From Streptomyces sp. Edi2 (GTDB lineage Bacteria > Actinomycetota > Actinomycetes > Streptomycetales > Streptomycetaceae), in contig NZ_JBEJGX010000003.1 of the NCBI RefSeq assembly GCF_040253635.1, forward strand, positions 1,426,001 to 1,490,000: 64,000 nt of DNA, read 5' to 3'. Shown piece after piece: positions 45,728 through 56,841 of the stretch. Within the stretch, counting starts at the first letter, position 1, and each line of letters begins with the position of its first letter. The notes below the pieces were generated by a model that had not been told where the DNA came from, made no database searches, and saw only the letters and a list, made by a program, of their open reading frames with translations. Made by a program: the position numbers and the translations under genes.

Positions 45728-46759
45728 TCAGCCCTCGCCGGGCGGCAGGTCCGGGTCCCGGTCCAGGTCCAGGTCCCGGTCCGGGTCCAGGTCCGGGTCC
45801 AGGTCCCGGCCCGGGTCCAGATCCCGGTCCGGGTCCAGGTCCAGATCCCGCAGCATGTCCCGCACCATCTTCCGCACCGTCGCGCGCAGCCACCGGTGCC
45901 CCGCGTCCGCCTCGTGACGCGGATGCCATGCCATCTCCATGGTCATCGGCGGCAGCGCGAACGGGACCGGCAGGGTGCGCAGCCCCAGGCCGCGGACCAT
46001 CGAGGCCGCGGCCCGGGCATTGGCCAGGCCGACCGCGTCGGTGTCCCGGACCATCATCAGCGACGCGGCGAAGGTCGGGACGGTGGCGATCACCCTGCGC
46101 CGGAGCCCGCGTTCGGCGAGCGCCGCATCGACCGGGCCGGTCAGCCGGCCGCGCCGGGAGAAATTGAGATGCGGGGCGTCGGCGAACCGCCGGGCGGTGA
46201 GCTTCCCCGTCGTCAGCGGGTGCCCCTCACGCACCACCGCGACGTTGTGGTCGACGAACAGCTCCTCCCTGCGGATCTCCGGCTCGGGGCTGTCGATGAC
46301 GCCGAGCTCCAGGTCTGCCGCACCGTCCCGCAGCAGCGGCACATCGACATGACTCTCGCCGAGGAAGCGCAGCACGACCTGCGGAGCCTCCTTCGCCACG
46401 CGGGCGACCAGCCGCGGGCCGAGGGCGGTGACGAAGAGGTCGTTGGCGTAGAGGGTGAACACCCGGACCAGCTGGGCCGGGTCGGCCGGCGCGGACGGGG
46501 CCAGCACACCGTGCGCCGCCTCCACCAGCCGGCGCACCTCGGCCCTGATCTCCAGGGCACGCGGGGTGGGCACCATGTGGCGGCCGGCCCGCACCAGGAC
46601 GGGGTCGCCGATGGTGCGGCGGATGCGGCCGAGCGCGCGGCTCATGGCGGGTCCGGAGAGTCCGAGCCGGTCGGCGGCCGCGGTCACGCTCTGTTCTTCG
46701 AGCAGGGCATCCAGCGCCGTCAGCAGGTTGAAGTCGATGTTTGCGTCTCGCGCAATCAT
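45728..46759 (-). CDS. LysR-family regulator with a repetitive acidic tail
   Basis: About 343 residues. The N-terminal winged HTH is NLLTALDALLEEQSVTAAAD followed by GLSGPAMSRALGRIRR; the ligand-binding domain covers the rest up to about residue 295. The last ~40 residues are alternating Asp with Leu, Pro or Arg from hexameric repeats at 45748-45849, outside any family domain. It is divergent from the MFS gene (54 bp apart) and probably controls it. I prefer the ATG at 46759; one at 46777 adds six residues. Confidence 0.87.
   Translation of the reverse strand: MIARDANIDFNLLTALDALLEEQSVTAAADRLGLSGPAMSRALGRIRRTIGDPVLVRAGRHMVPTPRALEIRAEVRRLVEAAHGVLAPSAPADPAQLVRVFTLYANDLFVTALGPRLVARVAKEAPQVVLRFLGESHVDVPLLRDGAADLELGVIDSPEPEIRREELFVDHNVAVVREGHPLTTGKLTARRFADAPHLNFSRRGRLTGPVDAALAERGLRRRVIATVPTFAASLMMVRDTDAVGLANARAAASMVRGLGLRTLPVPFALPPMTMEMAWHPRHEADAGHRWLRATVRKMVRDMLRDLDLDPDRDLDPGRDLDPDLDPDRDLDLDRDPDLPPGEG
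45748..45849. repeat. Hexanucleotide repeat tract at the 3' end of the LysR gene
   Basis: 17 consecutive hexamers of the form GGTCCN (N = G, A or C), with single changes to GGCCCG and GATCCC. It encodes Asp alternating with Leu, Pro, Arg and Gly at the protein C-terminus. Confidence 0.85.
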
Positions 46760-46813
46760 GCAGTGCACACCTTGCATTTGAGGTCAACTCGCCAGGACTC
46801 TAGCGTCCCTGCC

Positions 46814-48298
46814 ATGACCTCGACCGTGTCCCCTCCCGACTCCTCTCCCGGCTCCCATTCCCGTTCCTCTTCCGCCTCCGCCTCCTCCGACGCCCCCGCC
46901 CGGCGGCGCTCGGTGACGGCCGCGATGTGCGCCTGTGTGCTGGTCGCGCAGTCGCTGGTGGCCGCGATCAATCTCGCGATACCCAAGATCGCCGCCAGCG
47001 GGCTGCACCCCTCCCCCGCCCAGCTCCTGTGGATCGTCGACACCTACGTCCTGGTCTTCGCGGGGCTGCTGATCCCGGCCGGTGCGCTCGGCGACCGGGT
47101 CGGCCGCAAGGGCGTACTGCTCACGGGGCTCGGCGTGTTCGCCGCGGGTGCGCTGCTGAGCGCGTCGGCGGCCGGGCTGCCGGTGCTGCTGACCGGCCGG
47201 GCGCTCTCGGGTGCGGGGGCCGCGCTCCTGGTGCCGGCGACGATGTCCGTCCTGCTGCACTCTGCCCCGTCCGACCGCAAGGCCGGGGCGGTGGCCGCCT
47301 GGAGCACGGCGGTCGGCATCGGCGGGATGGCGGGCAACGCGGGCGGCGCGCTGATCCTGCAATACCTGCCCTGGCAGGGGCTGTTCTGGGGGTATGTGCC
47401 CCTCGCGCTGGCCCTGCTGCTCTGGGTCGCGACCGCCGCACCCCGGGTTCCCCGGCAGACCGCGGCGCTCGATCTGCCGGGCTCGGCACTGCTGATCCTC
47501 GGAGCGACGGCGCTGCTCTTCGGCATCATCGAAGGCCCGGGCCTGGGCTGGACCTCCGCCCCGGTGACCGGCGCCTTCGCCCTCGCGGTGGTGGTGTTGG
47601 CGGTGTTCGTCCGGCACGCGCTGCGGGCGGCGCACCCGGTGCTGGACCTCCGGCTGTTCCGGCTGCCGCGGCTGCGCGCAGGCAGCGTCGGCATCGCCGT
47701 CACCTTCTTCGGGATGTTCGCGCTCTTCTACGTCAACGCCCAGTTCCTGCAGTACGTGAAGGGGTACTCACCGCTGCAGACGGGCTGCGCGATCGTGCCG
47801 CTGGCCGTCGGGATGATGGCGGTGACGAAGTACGGGATGCGCGGGGCGCAGCGGGCCGGTGAGGCCAGGACGGCGGGCGCGGGGCTGGCACTGATCGCGG
47901 CCGGTCTGCTGCTGCTCTCCACCGCGGACGCCCACACCCCGTACGTCCTCTACCTGGTGTTTCTCCTGGTGATGTCGGCCGGTGCGGGGCTGGCGATGCC
48001 GACGCTGTCGCATGCGATCGTGGCGTCCGTCCCGGCCCGGCGGTCCGGCATGGGGTCCGGACTCCAGGGCGCCGCACGGGAGTTGGGGGCGGCGCTGGGG
48101 ATCGCGGTGGTGGGCACCGTCCTGTCCGTGCGCTTCGCCTCGGGTACCGGGGACGGCGCCGCCGCGGCCACCGCGTTCACGGCGGCGACGGCGCTGGGTT
48201 ACCGGATCGCGGCGGGTGTGGTGCTGGTGGTGGGCGTCGCCGTGGTGCGCGGCCTGCGTACCGGGGCGCGGGCCGAACGGAGCCGGGACGCGGCCTGA
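46814..48298 (+). CDS. MFS drug transporter, DHA2 (14-TM) type
   Basis: 494 residues with about 14 hydrophobic segments. DHA2 landmarks are LQYLPWQGLFWGYVPLALAL (cf. family motif with a W-R-W-F-like core) and GALGDRVGRKGVLLTGLGVF in loop 2-3. The family exports toxic compounds by proton antiport. A Ser-rich N-terminal ~35 residues precedes the first helix. ATG at 46814; the reading frame upstream is antisense to the LysR gene. Divergent from that LysR gene. Confidence 0.9.
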   Translation: MTSTVSPPDSSPGSHSRSSSASASSDAPARRRSVTAAMCACVLVAQSLVAAINLAIPKIAASGLHPSPAQLLWIVDTYVLVFAGLLIPAGALGDRVGRKGVLLTGLGVFAAGALLSASAAGLPVLLTGRALSGAGAALLVPATMSVLLHSAPSDRKAGAVAAWSTAVGIGGMAGNAGGALILQYLPWQGLFWGYVPLALALLLWVATAAPRVPRQTAALDLPGSALLILGATALLFGIIEGPGLGWTSAPVTGAFALAVVVLAVFVRHALRAAHPVLDLRLFRLPRLRAGSVGIAVTFFGMFALFYVNAQFLQYVKGYSPLQTGCAIVPLAVGMMAVTKYGMRGAQRAGEARTAGAGLALIAAGLLLLSTADAHTPYVLYLVFLLVMSAGAGLAMPTLSHAIVASVPARRSGMGSGLQGAARELGAALGIAVVGTVLSVRFASGTGDGAAAATAFTAATALGYRIAAGVVLVVGVAVVRGLRTGARAERSRDAA

Positions 48299-48371
48299 TG
48301 GGGCGGCGTGCGCGCCAGGCGCCGCGGGCCGGTCCGCACCGGCTCGGAGGACCCCCCTGGCCCGGCGCCCC

Positions 48372-48827
48372 CTAGCCCGGCGCCCCCGAGCTGTAGCGCC
48401 GCAGCAGCGGCGAGAGCACCAGGACGGATTTCGTCCGCTCCACGAACGGTTCGCCCGCGATGCGCTCCAGCACCCGCTCGAAGTGCCGCATGTCGGAGGC
48501 GAAGACCTGGACGACGGCGTCCGCCTCACCGGTGACGGTGGAGGCGGACGCCACTTCCGGGTAGCGCGACAGGCCGCGGTGGATCGACTCGGGCGAGGTG
48601 TTGCGGCGGCAGTAGATCTCGATGAACCCCTCGGTCTCCCAGCCGAGCGCGGCCGGGTCGACCCGTACCGTGAAGCCGGTGATCGCGCCGTCGGCCCGCA
48701 GCCGGTCCACCCGGCGTTTGACGGCCGGCGCGGACAGCCCGACCTCCTGGCCGATATCGGCGTAGCTGCGGCGGGCGTCCTCGGCGAGGGCGTGGACGAT
48801 GCGTTCGTCGAGATCGTTCAGTCGCAC
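48372..48827 (-). CDS. Lrp/AsnC-family regulator
   Basis: 151 residues: N-terminal HTH (LNDLDERIVHALAEDARRSY, then IGQEVGLSAPAVKRRVDRLR) and a C-terminal RAM/ligand-binding domain (VTGEADAVVQVFASDMRHFE). Lrp proteins bind amino acids and control their catabolism or transport. GTG start at 48827, 10 nt after the permease stop, so the two genes form an operon. It is the best candidate to bind the TTGCGC motifs before the permease and davA. Confidence 0.92.
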   Translation of the reverse strand: MRLNDLDERIVHALAEDARRSYADIGQEVGLSAPAVKRRVDRLRADGAITGFTVRVDPAALGWETEGFIEIYCRRNTSPESIHRGLSRYPEVASASTVTGEADAVVQVFASDMRHFERVLERIAGEPFVERTKSVLVLSPLLRRYSSGAPG

Positions 48828-48837
48828 TGCGGGTGGA

Positions 48838-50301
48838 TCACTTCTCTGCGGTGGCCAATCGGGAGCGGCGCAAGCCGTAACCGAAGTAGACCACAAGGCC
48901 CACGACCATCCAGACACCGAAGACCACCCAGGTCACGGCGCCGAGGCTGCCCATCATGTAGAGGCACAGCAGAAAACCGATCGCCGGGAAGAGCGGCGAG
49001 AGCGGGGTACGGAAGCTGCGCGGCATGTCCGGGCGGGTGCGGCGCAGCACGATCACCGCGATATTGACCAGCGCGAAGGCGAACAGCGTGCCGATGCTGG
49101 TGGCGTCGGCCAGCTGGCCCAGCGGCACCGCGGCGGCGAGGATCCCGCAGAACAGCGAGACGATCACGGTGTTGGCCCGCGGCGCACCGCTCTTCGGGTG
49201 CACCTTGGCGAACACCTTGGGCATCAGCCCGTCCCGGGACATCGCGAAGAGGATGCGGGTCTGGCCGTAGAGCACGGTCAGCACGACGCTGGCGATGGCG
49301 ATGACCGCACCGAAGGCGAGCAGCACGGCCCAGAAGCTCTGGCCGGACACGTCCTTCATGATCCCGGCGAGCGCGGCCTCCGAGCCCTTGAACTTCTGCC
49401 AGGGCATCGCGCCCACGGCGATGGCCGCGACCAGGCAGTACAGCGCGGTGACGATCACCAGCGAGAGCATGATCGCGCGCGGCATGTCGCGCTGCGGGTT
49501 CTTGGCCTCCTCACCGGCGGTGGAGGCGGCATCGAAGCCGATGTATGAGAAGAACAGGGTGGCGCCGGCCGCGCTGACACCCGCCATGCCCATCGGCATG
49601 AAGTTCGCGTAGTTGCCCGACTTCACGCCCTGCACGGCGACGCCGCAGAACAGCAGCAGGGCAATGATCTTGACGATGACCATGATCGTGTTGGCGCGGG
49701 CGCTCTCCTTGGCCCCGCCCAGCAGGAACACCATCGCCAGCAGCACGACCAGCAGGGCCGGCAGGTTGAAGACGCCGCCGTCACCGGGCGGCTGGGACAG
49801 CGCGTCCGGGATGGTGAACCCCAGCGTGCCGTCCAGCAGCTCGTTCAGATACTGGCCCCAGCCCACGGCGACGGCCGCGACCGAGACGCCGTACTCCAGG
49901 ATCAGGCACCAGCCGCAGACCCAGGCGACCAGCTCACCGAGGGTGGCGTAGGCGTAGGAGTACGACGATCCGGAGACCGGGATGGTGCCGGCCAGCTCCG
50001 CGTAGGACAGCGCGGAGAACAGGGCGGTGATGCCGGCGATGACAAAGGAGAGGATGACCGCGGGCCCGGCGTCCGGGACGGCCTCGCCGAGGACCACGAA
50101 GATGCCGGTGCCGAGCGTGGCGCCGATGCTGATCATGGTCAGCTGCCACATGCCCATCGAGCGGCGGAGCGTTCCCCCCTCGCCCTGGCCGCCCTCGGCG
50201 ACCAGCCGCTCGACGGGCTTGCGCCGCATCAGCCGGGTGCCGAGGCCACCGGAGGACTGCGGTGGGGGCCCTGCGGGCGGGGCTGCGCCGTGCTCCAACA
50301 C
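48838..50301 (-). CDS. APC-superfamily amino-acid permease
   Basis: 487 residues with about 12 hydrophobic segments. The first helix region TMISIGATLGTGIFVVLGEA and helix 6 FFSYIGFDAASTAGEEAKNP are typical of cationic amino-acid transporters (CAT/YfnA group). With davA, davB and Lrp nearby, lysine or another basic amino acid is a sensible substrate (inference). GTG 50301 has AAAGGAG 8 nt upstream. First gene of a two-gene operon with the Lrp regulator. Confidence 0.9.
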   Translation of the reverse strand: MLEHGAAPPAGPPPQSSGGLGTRLMRRKPVERLVAEGGQGEGGTLRRSMGMWQLTMISIGATLGTGIFVVLGEAVPDAGPAVILSFVIAGITALFSALSYAELAGTIPVSGSSYSYAYATLGELVAWVCGWCLILEYGVSVAAVAVGWGQYLNELLDGTLGFTIPDALSQPPGDGGVFNLPALLVVLLAMVFLLGGAKESARANTIMVIVKIIALLLFCGVAVQGVKSGNYANFMPMGMAGVSAAGATLFFSYIGFDAASTAGEEAKNPQRDMPRAIMLSLVIVTALYCLVAAIAVGAMPWQKFKGSEAALAGIMKDVSGQSFWAVLLAFGAVIAIASVVLTVLYGQTRILFAMSRDGLMPKVFAKVHPKSGAPRANTVIVSLFCGILAAAVPLGQLADATSIGTLFAFALVNIAVIVLRRTRPDMPRSFRTPLSPLFPAIGFLLCLYMMGSLGAVTWVVFGVWMVVGLVVYFGYGLRRSRLATAEK

Positions 50302-50484
50302 TGGGGTGGCTCCTTTATCGCTGCCGATCAGATAACGGTACGGAGGACGACGACCGGCAGCGGTCGGTACACGGGCATGCCGAAGCAACCCGCAGCAGGA
50401 GACCGCCGAGCAGACGGACTCCGTCACTCCACGTACAGCGCATGACCTTACGGCCCGCCGCTGACCTGCCGTAATGCAGGTTCC

Positions 50485-50542
50485 TTGCGCAACAGCGACA
50501 GATCGTTGCGCACCGGTGCGCCGGGCGGCCGTTCGTTGCGCG
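50485..50542. promoter_or_regulatory. Three TTGCGC motifs upstream of the permease-lrp operon
   Basis: TTGCGCAA (50485-50492, a perfect palindrome), GTTGCGCA (50505-50512) and GTTGCGCG (50535-50542), spaced 20 and 30 bp (two and three helical turns). They lie 184-241 bp before the permease start. Same motif and spacing pattern as upstream of davA. Confidence 0.62.
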
Positions 50543-50612
50543 CCGGGGGTCGATGGTACGGGCTCCGAGAGGGTGAAGCGGAACCGGGGGCGCTGGTTCC
50601 GGGTAGCCGAAC

Positions 50613-50659
50613 GGCCCCGCACCGAGTCGGACGCTGTGCGTCCGACTCGGTGCGGGGCC
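50613..50659 (-). terminator. Perfect 20-bp stem terminator after guaB1
   Basis: Arms GGCCCCGCACCGAGTCGGAC (50613-50632) and its exact complement (50640-50659) with a 7-nt loop. It lies 40 bp beyond the guaB1 stop. Confidence 0.85.
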
Positions 50660-50700
50660 GGTGAGCGGCGGTGCCGGGACGGGGCAGGCCCCGTGGCGGG

Positions 50701-52782
<2,082 letters not shown>

Positions 52783-52786
<4 letters not shown>

Positions 52787-53250
52787 CGAAGCACCGCCTT
52801 GAAGGTCCGGTAGTGGTCGTCGGTGTAGTACGTCTCATGGCTGTGTCCGGTGACGAGCCGGCGGGCTCCGCGGTCCGGCGAGCCGGGCGTGGGCACCGTG
52901 TACTCGTGGTAGTAGCCGCGCGGCTGACGGGGCAGCAGCCGCTCGCGGTTGCCGAAGACGGTGCCGTCCTGCGGATACGGGAAGGGACCGCCGGCATCGA
53001 TGAGCCGGAGGGTGTCCCGGGCCGGGGCGGGCAGTGCGCCGGCCGGCACGACCGGCATGCCCCGCGGCCGGTCCGGGGCGCCGGAGGGTCCCGGCGCATC
53101 GGCGGCGGCCGTGGCGGTGGACCCCGGTAATCCGGACGAACTCCCGCCTGCGCCACCGCCCGTGGCACAGCCGGTCAGCACGAGGAGCAGCCCGGCGAGC
53201 AGCGTGCCGAGGACAGCGGCGGCACGACGCGGGACGGAGCGGATCACCAT
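52783..53250 (-). CDS. Secreted barnase-type (N1/T1) ribonuclease lipoprotein
   Basis: 155 residues. The N-terminus has a lipoprotein signal (RAAAVLGTLLAGLLLVLTGC, lipobox LTGC). The C-terminal ribonuclease domain has TVFGNRERLLP, the catalytic Glu in YYHEYTVPTPG, Arg in GARRLVTG and His in YYTDDHYRTFKAVL. It cleaves RNA after guanine. A Ser/Ala/Gly/Pro linker joins the two parts. Membrane anchoring outside the cell, with a coupled cytosolic inhibitor, keeps the producer safe. Confidence 0.92.
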
Positions 53251-53460
53251 GCGCCGATGCTGTCACAGGGCCGCGCAGGCTGCTCGTCGATGACCGGCGC
53301 CGGGGGTGCACGGGGCGGGCGGCGGGGCGGTCGCGCAGGGGCGGGGTCGCGAGGCGCCGGGGCGGTCCGCACGGGCGGGCGCGCTCACGCACGGGTGGGG
53401 CGGCTGCCCGGTGGGGCGGTCACGCGGGGCCGTCCGCCGCCGCGTCCCGCCCGGCGTGGG

Positions 53461-54504
53461 TCACGCCCCGTCAGGGTCCGCCCGGTCCAGTGCGGGGCGC
53501 GGTCCGGGACCGGTCTCCAGCAGCAGGTGGTCGGCCGCGGCGGTGTCCGTGACCAGGCTGGTCACCAGGCCGGAGCGGAGCACCGCGCCGATCGCGTCGG
53601 CCTTGCGCCGGCCGCCGGCGATGGCGACGACCTCCGGGATACGGCGGAGCCGGTCCGCCTCGACGGTGATGCAGCGCTCGCCGAGGTCCCGGCCGATACG
53701 GCGCCCTTCGGCATCGAAGAGGTGCGCCGACATCTCGGCGGCCGCCCCGAGCGAGGCGTAGTGCTCCCGTTCCTGCTCCGACAGCATGTCGTAGACGGTC
53801 GAGACGCCCGGTTCCCAGGAACCGATGGAGACGCAGGCGACGGTGACCTTGTCGAAGTAGTCGAACGCGCGGGCGATCCCGGTCTGGCGGCGCAGCGCCT
53901 CGGCGGTCGCCGAGTCGGGCAGCAGCATCGGCGCGTAGATCGGATGCGCCTCGCCGCCGGCGACATCGGCCGCACGGCGCACCGCCTCGACCGAGCCGCG
54001 GTCGGCGGTACCGGCGTCGTAGACACCGGTCAACTGCACCACGGTGCACGGCGGGAGGCGGTGCAGCGCGGCCGCCATATGAATGGTCGACCGGCCCCAC
54101 GCCAGCCCCAGCACATCGCCCTCGGTGACCAGCTCACCGAGCAGATCGGCGGCCACCTCGCCGAGGTTCTCCGGGTCGGCGGCGTCGTCGGGCGGGTTCT
54201 GCACGCCGAAGGCGGGGGGAGCGTCCGCGGGCGACTCGACGACGACCGCGTGCCGCAGGCCGTAGCGGGCCCGCAGAGCGTCGGAGCGTTCGGCGTCCAG
54301 CTCGGAGGGCACCCGGATCTCGATCCGTACGAGATCACGTTCCAGGGCGGTCTCCAGCACCCGCGCGACCTTGAACCGGCTGACGCCGAACTCCTCCGCG
54401 ATCTGGATCTTCGACTTGCCCTCAAGATAGAAACGGCGGGCCATGGCCGCGGCCTGCACCAGCTCGGCAGGGCCCATTCCGGACTGTGGGCGGCTGGCTA
54501 CCAC
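53461..54504 (-). CDS. SorC/DeoR-type sugar-binding transcriptional regulator
   Basis: 347 residues: N-terminal HTH (YLEGKSKIQIAEEFGVSRFK) and a C-terminal SorC sugar-phosphate-binding domain (LAWGRSTIHMAAALHRLPPC, VVAIAGGRRKADAIGAVLRS). I chose the GTG at 54504 because GGGGAG lies 6 nt upstream; an ATG at 54546 has its GAAAGG directly adjacent and too close. It lies next to rpe on the same strand with a 254-nt gap and may respond to pentose phosphates (inference). Confidence 0.85.
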   Translation of the reverse strand: MVASRPQSGMGPAELVQAAAMARRFYLEGKSKIQIAEEFGVSRFKVARVLETALERDLVRIEIRVPSELDAERSDALRARYGLRHAVVVESPADAPPAFGVQNPPDDAADPENLGEVAADLLGELVTEGDVLGLAWGRSTIHMAAALHRLPPCTVVQLTGVYDAGTADRGSVEAVRRAADVAGGEAHPIYAPMLLPDSATAEALRRQTGIARAFDYFDKVTVACVSIGSWEPGVSTVYDMLSEQEREHYASLGAAAEMSAHLFDAEGRRIGRDLGERCITVEADRLRRIPEVVAIAGGRRKADAIGAVLRSGLVTSLVTDTAAADHLLLETGPGPRPALDRADPDGA

Positions 54505-54758
54505 GAAATTCTCCCCTTTTGCGCATCTGATCGAGTCTTTGCTCATCCTTTCAGAAACCCGGCGGCAACGGGGACCATGACCGCCCCGACCCTCGTGAAC
54601 GCTCGGTTACCCCCCGTACAACGGGCAGCAGAGCCCCCGCCACGGCGGATTCCCGTGGCGTGAATCAGCCGGGCCGCCGGCTCCCGCCTCCAGGGCCTGT
54701 CTTCCCTCCCGCCTGCCCTACGGGCGAACGACGGGACTTCGACGACAGGCCCGCGCGC

Positions 54759-55442
54759 TCAGTGCGCGCAGCCCCAGCCCGCCGCCGCGGTCGCCGTCTC
54801 GGCCTGCTCGCGCAGGTCCCGGACCGCCTTGGCCGGGTCGTCCGCGCCGTACACCGCGGAGCCCGCCACGAACACATCGGCGCCCGCTTCGGCGCACCGC
54901 TCGATGGTGGCCGCCGAGACCCCGCCGTCCACCTGGAGCCCCAGCTGCAGGCCGTGCCGGGAGATCAGTTCACGGGTGCGGCGGATCTTCGGCAGCATGA
55001 TGTCCAGGAACGCCTGGCCGCCGAAGCCGGGCTCCACGGTCATGATCAGCACCATGTCGAGCTCGGGAAGCAGGTCCTCGTACGGCTCGATCGGCGTGGC
55101 CGGCTTCAGCGCCATCGACGCCCGCGCGCCCTTGGCCCGGATCTCCCGCGCCAGCCGCACCGGCGCGGCCGCCGCCTCCACGTGGAAGGTCACCGACCCG
55201 GCTCCGGCCTCGATGTACTGCGGCGCCCAGCGGTCCGGGTCCTCGATCATCAGATGCAGGTCGAGGGGGGTGTCCGTCGCCTTGCTCAGCGACTCGACCA
55301 CCGGCACACCAAGGGTGAGGTTCGGGACGAAGTGGTTGTCCATGACGTCGACGTGCAGCCAGTCGGCGCCCTTGACGGCCTGCGCCTCCTCGGCGAGGCG
55401 GGCGAAGTCTGCGGACAGGATGCTGGGGTTGATCAAGGCCAT
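54759..55442 (-). CDS. rpe: Ribulose-phosphate 3-epimerase
   Basis: 227 residues, TIM barrel. Metal and catalytic motifs are [30 protein letters not shown] (His-Asp ligands), [23 protein letters not shown] and [12 protein letters not shown]. It interconverts ribulose-5-phosphate and xylulose-5-phosphate in the pentose phosphate pathway. Start ATG 55442; a longer reading adds a non-conserved Pro/Arg stretch. Confidence 0.97.
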   Translation of the reverse strand: MALINPSILSADFARLAEEAQAVKGADWLHVDVMDNHFVPNLTLGVPVVESLSKATDTPLDLHLMIEDPDRWAPQYIEAGAGSVTFHVEAAAAPVRLAREIRAKGARASMALKPATPIEPYEDLLPELDMVLIMTVEPGFGGQAFLDIMLPKIRRTRELISRHGLQLGLQVDGGVSAATIERCAEAGADVFVAGSAVYGADDPAKAVRDLREQAETATAAAGWGCAH

Positions 55443-55603
55443 GCCCCCAGTATGGCGTGCGGGCCGGGAGCGAGCGGCGGCGGGAGGGACGGGGCTCGGC
55501 GGGCCTGGGACACCCGGCACCCCCGGACGCGGAGTGCAGGCCTCGAAGGCGCCGAAGAGCGCTCACCCGTGCTGGTGCTCCGCCTGGCGCCCCGCCCGCT
55601 CGG

Positions 55604-56512
55604 TCAGTCCGCGGACGCCGCGCGCACCGGTTCTCCGCCCGGGCGGCCGCTGCCGCCGGGCGCCGGGCTCGCGGCCCCGGCTCCCTCCGCCTTCGTCTCG
55701 CCGCCCTGTCGGCGCAGCGTTGCGGTGGCGATGTTCAGGAAGTCCGGTACGGGGCCCGCGCAGTTGTCCTCCGGGACCGCCAGGCAGGTCTCGACGGGCG
55801 GGGCATCGGTGACGGGCAGGTAGACGAGATCGGGGCGGGAGTACGACGCCGCGACGCTGAGGGGGACGAGTGCGAGGCCCTGCCCGGAGGCGATGAGCTC
55901 GAACTTCTCCTCCAGTGAGGAGGTCCGCCGCGTCCTGACGTCGAGGACCGGCTCGCCGTCGAGAGCGGCCGACGTGAGGGTGCGACGACCGGCCAGCCGA
56001 TGGGTCACGGGCAGGCACGCGACCTTGGTCTCGTGACCGATGGGGACGGTGCGCAGCCCCGCGTCGTCGAAGGGGCGCCGGAGGTATCCGACATGCGCGC
56101 GGCCGTCACGGAGCGGCGCGTCCTGCTCCCACCAGCGCAGCGGAAACACATCGATCTCGACGTTCGGGTGGCTCGCCGTGAACGCCCGGATCGCCTCCGA
56201 CACACGCAGGCCGGGCGAGAAGGCGACGACGAGCCGCTGCGCGCCCCGCTCGGCCTCGTGCACGCGCCGCAGCGCCGCCTCCACCACCGTGCTGATCCTG
56301 CGCGCCTCGTCGTACAACTGCCGCCCCGCGGCGGTCAGTTCGACGCTGCGCGTGGTCCGTGTGAACAGCAGGCAGCCCAACTCCTGCTCGAACGCGCGGA
56401 TCTGCCGGCTGAGGACCGGCTGCGCGATGAACAACGCCTGTGCCGCCCGGCCGAACTGCCGGTGCTCGGCCACCGCGACGAAATAGCGGAGCTTGCGCAG
56501 ATCCAAATCCAT
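55604..56512 (-). CDS. LysR-family transcriptional regulator
   Basis: 302 residues. HTH at the N-terminus (LRYFVAVAEHRQFGRAAQAL, QPVLSRQIRAFEQELG) and a periplasmic-binding-like effector domain after it. It is divergent from the SDR gene at 56842, with a 329-bp space, and likely regulates that gene, a common arrangement for LysR/SDR pairs. A Gly/Ala-rich C-terminal tail of ~30 residues is unusual but not functional evidence. ATG start at 56512. Confidence 0.9.
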   Translation of the reverse strand: MDLDLRKLRYFVAVAEHRQFGRAAQALFIAQPVLSRQIRAFEQELGCLLFTRTTRSVELTAAGRQLYDEARRISTVVEAALRRVHEAERGAQRLVVAFSPGLRVSEAIRAFTASHPNVEIDVFPLRWWEQDAPLRDGRAHVGYLRRPFDDAGLRTVPIGHETKVACLPVTHRLAGRRTLTSAALDGEPVLDVRTRRTSSLEEKFELIASGQGLALVPLSVAASYSRPDLVYLPVTDAPPVETCLAVPEDNCAGPVPDFLNIATATLRRQGGETKAEGAGAASPAPGGSGRPGGEPVRAASAD

Positions 56513-56841
56513 GCCCGAAAGGTATCAACGTGACGGAAAGGGTATTGGACGCCCGGGCGGAACCCCTCGGAGACTGACCTCATGATCGCCCTCGCCCCTC
56601 CGGCGGGCGGCACCCACGCGGACCTCCGCCCCGCGGCACGGCGCACCTCATGCCCGAGGTGCTGAACCGTCAAGTGGTCCACGCACGGCCTCCGTTGGAC
56701 GGCCGTGCCGCCACGTTCACCGGCCAGGTCAACGAGGCTTCGCAGCAGCCCCGGCCCATATGCCCTTACCCCACAGTCCTGACCCACGCGTCCTGACCAA
56801 CGCGTCCTGATCCACCCGCCCTGACCCACAAGAGGAATCAC
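56513..56841. other. LysR-SDR divergent intergenic region
   Basis: 329 bp with no convincing gene. It holds a 14-bp tandem repeat (56777-56832) directly before the SDR start. No clear T-N11-A site was picked out with confidence. Confidence 0.5.
56777..56832. repeat. 14-bp tandem repeat, four copies
   Basis: Units TCCTGACCCACGCG (56777), TCCTGACCAACGCG (56791), TCCTGATCCACCCG (56805) and CCCTGACCCACAAG (56819). The last unit ends in the ribosome site of the SDR gene. Confidence 0.8.

Larger units (their letters stand above)
50302..50700. other. Intergenic region between the permease and guaB1
   Basis: 399 bp with no gene. It holds the permease-lrp promoter region with three TTGCGC motifs (50485-50542) and the long guaB1 terminator (50613-50659). 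Confidence 0.7.
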
